From Synoicihabitans lomoniglobus (GTDB lineage Bacteria > Verrucomicrobiota > Verrucomicrobiia > Opitutales > Opitutaceae), in contig NZ_CP119075.1 in the NCBI RefSeq assembly GCF_029023725.1, positions 677,501 to 741,500 on the forward strand: DNA of 64,000 nucleotides, read 5' to 3'. The notes under the pieces are model-generated. The model was not told the DNA's origin, ran no database searches, and saw only the letters and a list, made by a program, of their open reading frames with translations. The position numbers and the translations under genes were made by a program. Of this stretch, positions 54,669-61,646 are shown piece after piece; within the stretch, counting starts at the first letter, position 1; every line of letters starts with the position of its first letter.

Positions 54669-55469
54669 TCAGATCGAAATTTCACCTCGCAGATAAGTTG
54701 TGGCGTCACCCGCGATCCCGACGCGATCTTCGCGATGCTGACACCACAACTCGCCGCCTCGATCCGAGAGTTGGCGGGCGTGAAGCGAAGCGCGTTGTAA
54801 ACGTCGAGCCCAATAGGGAATCAGGGTGCAATGCGCTGAACCGGTGACGGGGTCTTCCGGCACGCCGAAACCCGGTGCGAAAAAGCGCGAAACGAAATCA
54901 CAGTCGTTCCCGGGCGCCGTCACGATGACCGATGCGCAACCACTGGCCGCCAATGCGCCCCAATCCGGCGTTACGGCCGTCACTGCTTCGACATCGTCCA
55001 AGACCACGAATAGGTCCCGGGCGCGCCCCACCTCAGCAGCGCGGGCGATACCCAGCGCCGCGAGCGTCGACGTGACTTCGGTGGGATCGACGGCCGTAGG
55101 CGGCCGGGACGGGAAATTCAATTCGAGTCGATCGGACGCGAGTCGATTTACGGTCAAGGGCCCGCTTTGCGAATGGAACGTCACATGTTCCCCGGCGATG
55201 CCCAGTTCATGCCACAGCACATGAGCGGCCGCGAGCGTGGCGTGCCCACAGAGATCGATCTCCACCGCGGGGGTAAACCAGCGCAGATGATAATCCCCGT
55301 GCGATTGCGGCACAAAGAAAGCGGTTTCGGCCAAGCCGTTTTGCCATGCGATCTTTTGCAGCAACGCGTCTTCGGGCCACGTCCGCAGCGGACACACGCC
55401 GGCTGGATTGCCGCCAAAAACACGGGCGGAAAATGCATCGATCCAGAAGAAGGGGCAATTAAACGACAT
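54669..55469 (-). CDS. PhzF-family isomerase/epimerase
   Basis: 266 residues, full length. Two halves with the PhzF/DapF-like fold: FWIDAFSARVFGGNPAGVCPL, catalytic Glu48 in GLAETAFF, LRWFTPAVEIDLCGHATLAAAHVL, and in the second half FFAPGFGVPEDPVTGSAHCTL. PhzF enzymes isomerise phenazine precursors, but most family members, as here, have unknown substrates. No other phenazine gene is present. Single gene convergent with the response regulator. Confidence 0.9.
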   Translation of the reverse strand: MSFNCPFFWIDAFSARVFGGNPAGVCPLRTWPEDALLQKIAWQNGLAETAFFVPQSHGDYHLRWFTPAVEIDLCGHATLAAAHVLWHELGIAGEHVTFHSQSGPLTVNRLASDRLELNFPSRPPTAVDPTEVTSTLAALGIARAAEVGRARDLFVVLDDVEAVTAVTPDWGALAASGCASVIVTAPGNDCDFVSRFFAPGFGVPEDPVTGSAHCTLIPYWARRLQRASLHARQLSDRGGELWCQHREDRVGIAGDATTYLRGEISI

Positions 55470-55541
55470 GCCGGATTGGCGATGTGTCAGCTACGTCGGC
55501 GCAAGCTTAAGCCCAAGTGTGTCGCCCGCGCGAACGCATGA

Positions 55542-56024
55542 CTAACCGGCCAATTGGGCGATGCCTGCGCGATTCAACCGGCAAGTGGTCCACTCCGACA
55601 TCATCGTCGCCCCCAGACTCTGGTAAAAATCGATGGCCGATTGATTCCAGTCCAATACGCACCATTCCAATCGCCCGCAGTCGCGATCGCGGGCGACGGT
55701 GGCGAGAGCCCGCAGCATGGCTTTGCCGTGGCCCTGGCCGCGATGGTGGGGTGAAACGAAGAGGTCTTCCAGATAGATGCCGGGGCGTCCGAGAAATGTG
55801 GAGAAATTGTAAAAATACAGGGCGAAGCCGACCGGTTTATTTGATTCAAAAGCAAGCAGGCAGTGGGCGATCGGATCGCCGCTTGCCGGGAAGAGGTGGG
55901 CCCGGATCTGATCGACGTTGGTGACAACTTCGTCGGTCATCCGCTCGTATTCAGCCAGTTGCCGAATGAAATCGAAGATGATCGAGGCATCGGTCGGCAC
56001 GGCGGTGCGAATGGTGCTAATCAT
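55542..56024 (-). CDS. GNAT N-acetyltransferase (diamine acetyltransferase-like)
   Basis: 160 residues. IRTAVPTDASIIFDFIRQLAEYE at the start and the acetyl-CoA site LEDLFVSPHHRGQGHGKAMLRAL, then WCVLDWNQSAIDFYQSLGA, match the SAT-like GNAT group that acetylates polyamines or related amines (thialysine/diamine type). The substrate cannot be read from sequence. Single gene, divergent from the large hybrid kinase. Confidence 0.88.
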   Translation of the reverse strand: MISTIRTAVPTDASIIFDFIRQLAEYERMTDEVVTNVDQIRAHLFPASGDPIAHCLLAFESNKPVGFALYFYNFSTFLGRPGIYLEDLFVSPHHRGQGHGKAMLRALATVARDRDCGRLEWCVLDWNQSAIDFYQSLGATMMSEWTTCRLNRAGIAQLAG

Positions 56025-56133
56025 GGTGGGACCCTGAAATTAGATCGCTAACAGTCAAACAGCCAATCGTTTGCAATCGATTTTGTTTCTGGACACTAGA
56101 ACTGACCACCCTTGTTTGAGGAGACTACCTCGG

Positions 56134-59100
56134 ATGTTTCTGGCCAGACACCCACGCCCAGCCGTTCTGCGCGGCGCTTTCACAGGAGTTTTCCTGTTTA
56201 TCGCCTCCATTTGTGGCGGGGAGGATTTGTCGTCGCCAACCCTCGCACCGGTCGAACTGGTGGTCTCCGGTGAACTGGGCTTTCGCCATGCGGGCTACTA
56301 CGCGGCGCTCACGCGGGGATTTTTCCGCCAGGAAGGTCTGGCCGTGTCGCTGCGACATGCCGATCCCGAGGAATCCCTGGTGGACACCGTTCTGATCAAA
56401 CCGGGGGTCTACGTGGTGGGGGGCGACGAGTTGTTTGTCGCCCGGCTGAAGGAATATCCCGTCGTATTGCTCGCGGCGATACACCAGGAAACCTTCCAGG
56501 TGCTGCAGCTCGACAGTATGCGGCGACAAATTCACGACCAGATCGACTTCACCGGCCAGAAAGTGGCCCTGCGTGTTGCCCCCCAATCGGCGCCTCTGCG
56601 GCTCATGTTGAATCGCATGGGCGGAGGACCGGAGCACGCGGAGTGGGTGGCATGGGAGTCACGTTCCGAGCATCAGTCTGAGCTGGCGGCCCACCAAACC
56701 ATGGCCTGGGCCAATACGGGACCGGTGTTGCGACCGGCCGATCAAGGTGTGGTGGCGTTCTACGGCGACAGTCTGTTCGCGAGCGAGGCCGAGCTGGCCT
56801 ATCATCCCGCGCATGTGACTGCGATGCGCCGCGCGATTTTGCGCGGTTGGGAGGCGGCCTTGGAGGATTCGGCGGCTGCCATCGACATGCTGGCTGCTCA
56901 AGCCACCGCCATGGGAACGAACCCGGATGTGCGACAGCTACGACGCGAGGCCGAGGTGGTGCGCACCTTGATCAAACCCACGGCAGTGGAGCTGGGGCAG
57001 GTGGACGAACGCCGTGTGACGGAGATCGCAGCCGCGTTGTTGGAACTGGGTCTGGTCGATGCGGTCGGCGATTTGCGCAATTTTATCTATCGCACGCCCC
57101 ACGCCGGCCTGCCGCGTTGGGTGTTTGGCATCGGTGCGGCGTTTGTGGTGGCGACGTTGATTTCGCTGGCCGTGACCGGATTCAACTTCCGCCTGCAGCG
57201 CAAAGTCCAGGAGGGCACGGAGCAGTTGCACGAATCGCAGGAACGCTACCGGGAGATGTTTGCCCATGCGCCCGTCGCCATCGTGGAGGAGGACTACTCG
57301 GCAGTCGTGGCGTGGATCGAGGCGCGTCGGCAGGAAGGCATTCCCGACCCGGGCGTGTGGCTCGACGAAAATCCCGACGAAGTGTCGCGACAATTTGCCA
57401 ACGTAAAGGCCATGCGGGCCAATCAAGCCGCCCTTGATATGGTGGGAGTCAGTGATGTGGCGTCGTATGCCCGTTGTCTGGCTCCGCAGCAAAATGCCAG
57501 TTTACGGCGAGCGTTTCGCGAAGAGATTCTGGCGCTGTGGCGCGGGGAACTTGATCTGCGGGTGGAGATGAAATTCATGCGCGTCGACGGCACCATGGGC
57601 GATGGTTGGCTGCAGTGGACCGTTCCCATGGTAAGCGGTCGGCCGGACTTTGGTCGGGTGTTGGTGGTGGTGACCGAAGTGACCGCACTGCGCACCGCGC
57701 AACAGCGCTTGGACGAGAGCGAGAGCCGCTTCAAGACGCTGTTTGAGAGCGCGATCGAAGGGGTTTATGAATCGACGCCTGAAGCGGGCCTGGTATCGGT
57801 CAACCCGGCGTTTGCACGGATGCTGGGGTGTGATTCGCCCGAAGCGCTTCTGGCGTGGCACCAAGAAATCGGAGTCGGGCGCATGTATGTGGATGAAGGG
57901 CGTCGCCATGCCTTTCTGGTGGCGCTCGAAGGTCGCGATGCGGTTTACGATTTCGAGTCCGAAATCGAAGCAGCGGACGGCAGTCGCAGATGGATTTCTG
58001 AAAACGTGCGCGCGGTGCGCGACCGGGCGGGCAAGCTGATTCGATTGCAGGGATTTGTTTCCGATATCAGTGAGCGCAGGCGGTTCGAGAGTGAATTGGG
58101 GGCGGAGCGCGAGCGACTCGCGGTGACCTTGCGGGCCATGACCGAGGCCGTGATCACGACCGATGAACGCGGCGTGGTGACATTCGTCAACGAAGCCGCG
58201 GAGTCATTGACCGGATGGGTGGAAGGCGCCGCGATCGGGCGTCGTCTGAGCGAAGTGTGTGTGCTGCGGCAGGAGCGGACCCAGGCCAATGTTCCCGTGC
58301 CGTTCGATGCCGCCATGCGGGGCGCGACCGTGGTGGATCTGCCGCGATCGACCACGCTGGAGCATCGATCAGGTTCGCCCAAGTTGATCGAAGGACGCTG
58401 TGCTCCGATCAATGATCCGCAGAGTAAGCCCGTGGGAGTGGTCTTCGTGCTGCGCGACGTGACGGAACGTTCGCGGCATGAGTCCGAGATGTTGCGCACC
58501 ACGAAGCTGGAGTCGTTGGGCGTGCTCGCCGGCGGCATCGCCCATGATTTTAACAACCTGCTCACGGTCGTCCTGGGCAACCTGCACCTGGCCCGGCATC
58601 ACGGGGAGGAAAATGCTGAGACCAGCCGTTGGTTGCGCGACAGCGAATTGGCGGCCGAGAAGGCTCAGGGGCTGACGCAACAACTGCTGACCTTTGCCAA
58701 GGGCGGTAATCCCGTGCGGGCCGCGGTGCGGTTGGCTGAGGTTGTGAAGGAAGCGGCGGCGTTTGCGCTGCACGGATCCAAGGTGCGTCAGGACATCGAT
58801 TTTTCGACGGACCTCTGGGCCGCGGATGTGGATCGCAGCCAAGTCGGGCAAGTGGTGCAAAACCTCGTGCTCAACGCGGTGCAAGCCATGCCGGACGGGG
58901 GAGTGGTGAAGCTCCGGTTGCGCAATGAAAAGCACCGCGGTGATCCGGTGCGTTCGATCTCGGCGGGCAACTACCTGTTCCTGGAGATCGAGGATACCGG
59001 ACACGGGATTTCCTCGGAGCAGATCGGGCGTATTTTCGATCCTTACTTCACGACGAAGCAGACCGGGAGCGGCCTGGGTTTGGCGACGGTCTATTCGATC

Positions 59101-59628
59101 ATTCGCAAACACGCCGGACATATTGAGGTGAGTTCGGAGGTCGGAGAAGGCACGCGTTTCCGTATTCTTCTGCCGGCCTTGCCGGATGCCACCACGCCGA
59201 GCACGGCAAAATCCAAACCCTCCACCGCTCCGCTGCGCGGGCGTATCCTGTTTATGGATGACGAGGCCAACATCCGGCGGATGGCGGCAACCTTGCTCGA
59301 ACATCTGGGACTCGAAGCCGAGACCGTGGTGGACGGCGAGTCGGTCGTGAAGCGATTTGTGGAAGCCAAGGCGGAGGGCAAGCCCTTCGATGTCGTCCTG
59401 ATGGATCTCACCGTGCCGGGCGGCATGGGCGGCAAGGAAACGATGGAAAAGTTACGCGCGCTTGATCCCGGCGTGCGCGCCATTGTTTCGAGCGGTTACT
59501 CGATCGATCCCGTGCTCTCCAATTACGGCGATCACGGATTTTGCGCCCGGGTCACCAAACCCTACCGGGCCGCAGATCTGGCGCGCGTTTTACGGGAGGT
59601 GCTGACGACCAACATGGAGGCGTCGTAG
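56134..59628 (+). CDS. Hybrid histidine kinase with NMT1/THI5-like binding domain
   Basis: 1164 residues from ATG 56134, preceded by gaggag (56118-56123); the frame opens 21 codons earlier. A signal/anchor segment leads into an NMT1/THI5-type solute-binding domain (about 35-325; ELGFRHAGYYAALTRGFFRQEGL, GVYVVGGDELFVARLKEYPVVLLAAIHQ). Then a membrane helix (about 330-350), three PAS modules, H box LGVLAGGIAHDFNNLLT, N box NLVLNAVQAMP, G boxes DTGHGIS and GSGLGLATV, and a C-terminal receiver (acceptor in VLMDLTVPGG). The periplasmic domain resembles binders of thiamine precursors, nitrate, sulfonates or riboflavin-type molecules, so it probably senses one directly. No transporter is adjacent. 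Confidence 0.93.
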   Translation: MFLARHPRPAVLRGAFTGVFLFIASICGGEDLSSPTLAPVELVVSGELGFRHAGYYAALTRGFFRQEGLAVSLRHADPEESLVDTVLIKPGVYVVGGDELFVARLKEYPVVLLAAIHQETFQVLQLDSMRRQIHDQIDFTGQKVALRVAPQSAPLRLMLNRMGGGPEHAEWVAWESRSEHQSELAAHQTMAWANTGPVLRPADQGVVAFYGDSLFASEAELAYHPAHVTAMRRAILRGWEAALEDSAAAIDMLAAQATAMGTNPDVRQLRREAEVVRTLIKPTAVELGQVDERRVTEIAAALLELGLVDAVGDLRNFIYRTPHAGLPRWVFGIGAAFVVATLISLAVTGFNFRLQRKVQEGTEQLHESQERYREMFAHAPVAIVEEDYSAVVAWIEARRQEGIPDPGVWLDENPDEVSRQFANVKAMRANQAALDMVGVSDVASYARCLAPQQNASLRRAFREEILALWRGELDLRVEMKFMRVDGTMGDGWLQWTVPMVSGRPDFGRVLVVVTEVTALRTAQQRLDESESRFKTLFESAIEGVYESTPEAGLVSVNPAFARMLGCDSPEALLAWHQEIGVGRMYVDEGRRHAFLVALEGRDAVYDFESEIEAADGSRRWISENVRAVRDRAGKLIRLQGFVSDISERRRFESELGAERERLAVTLRAMTEAVITTDERGVVTFVNEAAESLTGWVEGAAIGRRLSEVCVLRQERTQANVPVPFDAAMRGATVVDLPRSTTLEHRSGSPKLIEGRCAPINDPQSKPVGVVFVLRDVTERSRHESEMLRTTKLESLGVLAGGIAHDFNNLLTVVLGNLHLARHHGEENAETSRWLRDSELAAEKAQGLTQQLLTFAKGGNPVRAAVRLAEVVKEAAAFALHGSKVRQDIDFSTDLWAADVDRSQVGQVVQNLVLNAVQAMPDGGVVKLRLRNEKHRGDPVRSISAGNYLFLEIEDTGHGISSEQIGRIFDPYFTTKQTGSGLGLATVYSIIRKHAGHIEVSSEVGEGTRFRILLPALPDATTPSTAKSKPSTAPLRGRILFMDDEANIRRMAATLLEHLGLEAETVVDGESVVKRFVEAKAEGKPFDVVLMDLTVPGGMGGKETMEKLRALDPGVRAIVSSGYSIDPVLSNYGDHGFCARVTKPYRAADLARVLREVLTTNMEAS

Positions 59629-59649
59629 CCGCCGGTGTGGGCGGGCATG

Positions 59650-59674
59650 AAAAAGCCCGCCGTGTCCGGCGGGC
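59650..59674 (-). terminator. Rho-independent terminator for the oxidoreductase gene
   Basis: An 8-bp GC stem (59655-59662 with 59667-59674) and 4-base loop; on the minus strand it is followed by five T residues (59650-59654). It lies 38 bases past the minus-strand oxidoreductase stop and could also stop transcription of the hybrid kinase from the other side. Confidence 0.8.
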
Positions 59675-59712
59675 CCTTCCTGACGCGACTGATCGCGGAA
59701 ATTTGTCACCAT

Positions 59713-60774
59713 TTATTTGATACGCACCTCGCGGCCGGTGGCGGCGGATTTGTAGATCGCATCGAGGATTTTTTGCACCGCGAGTGACTCGGCGGGTTTC
59801 ACGTAGGGCTCGGCCTTGCCCAGCAATGTGTCGATGAAGTGCACCATGCGATTCTCGTTCGCGAGCGGAGTGGTCGCGGCGATCTCCTCGGTGATGTAGC
59901 CCTGCTTGCCGGGGCGGATGAGACGCAATGGGTTGAGCATCACGCCGGCATCGGTGCCAAACACCTGGGAAGTGAAGAAATCATGTTGGGGCAGATGCGC
60001 CGCCCACGACGCTTCGAGCAGCACGGTGCGGCCACTTTTGAGTTTGATGAGGGCGACGGAGAGGTCGTCGACATCGAACTTGGCTTTCTTGTCGATCTCG
60101 CCCTTGCCCCAGTTGCCTTCGCCGCGGCCCCGCGGTCCGAGTTGGCTGTAAGTCTGACCGCTCACCGCCGCGGCGTCGAACTCGCCCATGAGAAAGAGGG
60201 CGCGATCGAGCGCGTGCACGCCGATGTCGTAGGTGCAGCCGCCGCCGGCAAATTGTTTCTGGGTAAACCATGAACCGATGCGGGGAATGCCGCTGCGGCG
60301 GGTCCACGCGGTTTTCGCATGGTAGACGTCGCCGAGTTTGCCGTCGGTGATGAGTTTGCGCGCCGTCTGCACCTCGGGTGAGAAGCGCATGTTTTGCCCG
60401 ACCATGAGTTTGAGGCGGCGCTTCTTCGCCTCGGTGATGAGCTTGGCGGCGTCGCGGGCGTTGGTCGCCATGGGCTTGTCGACCATGAGATGCTTCCCGG
60501 CTTTGAGAGCTTCGAGCCCCACCGAGGCGTGCAGGAAGTTGGGTAGGGCGATCGAGACGACGTCGATATCATCGCGCTTGAGCAGTTCCTGGTAGTCGGT
60601 GACCAGCGTGGGAATGCCGTAGGTGTCGACTGCTTCCTGACCGCGCTCCGGGGAGACTTCGGCGAGGGCGACGACATGGGCCGCCGGGTGGGTTTGAAAG
60701 CTGCGGATATGATCAATGCCGATCGCACCGGCACCGATGACGGCGATGTTGAAAGAGGATTTTTTCTTGGGCAT
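59713..60774 (-). CDS. Gfo/Idh/MocA-family oxidoreductase
   Basis: 353 residues. N-terminal NAD(P) motif VIGAGAIGIDHIRSF, VVSIALPNFLHASVGLEAL, and the family GKHLMVDKPMATNARDA (the EKP-type motif with its Lys), then the C-terminal alpha/beta domain with GGCTYDIGVHALDRALFLMG. Oxidises or reduces sugars and derivatives; the specific substrate is unknown. It follows a TIM-barrel sugar isomerase by 45 bases, a pair typical of inositol or uncommon sugar catabolism in this phylum. Confidence 0.9.
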   Translation of the reverse strand: MPKKKSSFNIAVIGAGAIGIDHIRSFQTHPAAHVVALAEVSPERGQEAVDTYGIPTLVTDYQELLKRDDIDVVSIALPNFLHASVGLEALKAGKHLMVDKPMATNARDAAKLITEAKKRRLKLMVGQNMRFSPEVQTARKLITDGKLGDVYHAKTAWTRRSGIPRIGSWFTQKQFAGGGCTYDIGVHALDRALFLMGEFDAAAVSGQTYSQLGPRGRGEGNWGKGEIDKKAKFDVDDLSVALIKLKSGRTVLLEASWAAHLPQHDFFTSQVFGTDAGVMLNPLRLIRPGKQGYITEEIAATTPLANENRMVHFIDTLLGKAEPYVKPAESLAVQKILDAIYKSAATGREVRIK

Positions 60775-60819
60775 CTGGAAAGGAGAGGATGGAGGGGAAA
60801 GGAAAAGGGAGACGTGGCG

Positions 60820-61557
60820 TTACGCTTTGCCCCACGTCCGCATTTGTTCGAGCGAAAGGCGGACTGATTCCAGCGGATCGTGGTTATATTTTTCCACTTC
60901 GATGACATACCATTCGGCGGCATCGACACTCTCCGCGGCGGCAAACACCGCCGGAAAATCCACGGGGCCGGAACCGATCTCTTTTTCGTCCTTGATGTGC
61001 AGCAAGGTGATGCGGCGGCCTTGTTCGCGGATGAATTCGGCAGGATCCTTGCCGCCGACGTGCACCCAGTAGACGTCGGCTTGGCAGCCCAGATTTTCGG
61101 GGGCGGCGGCGTCGAGCATCCAATCGAACACGCGGCGGCCCTCGACCAGGGCGATCTCGCCATCGTGGTTGTGGTAGTGGAACTGGAAGCCGAGTCCGCG
61201 CAGGCGGGCGCCGATTTCGTTGAGGTCGCGGCCGATCCGGCGGCAAGCGTCGGCCGTGCGGAAGTGGGCCTTGGGCCAGAACGGACAAATGATGTTTTTG
61301 GTGCCGCACAAGAGCGCCTCGTCGACCACGCGGTTGAACTCGCCTCGCAGGAGATGGATGCCGACGTGCATGCCGGAAACTTCGAGGCCGGCGTCACGAA
61401 TGGCGGCGGAACCGGCGGCGGCATCGAGGTTGCCGAATCCGGCGGTTTCGACGCCGGCGTAGCCCATCTGGGCGACGGCGGAAACGGTGGCGGCGAAGTC
61501 TTCCTTGGTTTTGTCGCGCAGAGAGTAGAGTTGGAGGGATAAGCGGGGAGCGGGCAT
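60820..61557 (-). CDS. Sugar phosphate isomerase/epimerase (xylose isomerase-like TIM barrel)
   Basis: 245 residues. Opening LSLQLYSLRDKTKEDFAATVSAVAQMGYAGVET, FQFHYHNHDGEIA, VYWVHVGGKDPAEFI, LLHIKDEKEIG and YVIEVEKY carry the metal-ligand His, Asp and Glu positions of the AP-endonuclease-2 barrel family. Shorter than average (about 280) but complete at both ends. Upstream member of a two-gene unit with the oxidoreductase. Confidence 0.88.
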   Translation of the reverse strand: MPAPRLSLQLYSLRDKTKEDFAATVSAVAQMGYAGVETAGFGNLDAAAGSAAIRDAGLEVSGMHVGIHLLRGEFNRVVDEALLCGTKNIICPFWPKAHFRTADACRRIGRDLNEIGARLRGLGFQFHYHNHDGEIALVEGRRVFDWMLDAAAPENLGCQADVYWVHVGGKDPAEFIREQGRRITLLHIKDEKEIGSGPVDFPAVFAAAESVDAAEWYVIEVEKYNHDPLESVRLSLEQMRTWGKA

Positions 61558-61646
61558 AAGAACTCAGAGCAAGCAAACGGGACCCGGTGGGGTCAATGCC
61601 ACGTCGGAGGCGCGCGAATGGCGCGGAGCTTTACGTGGACCCCAAT

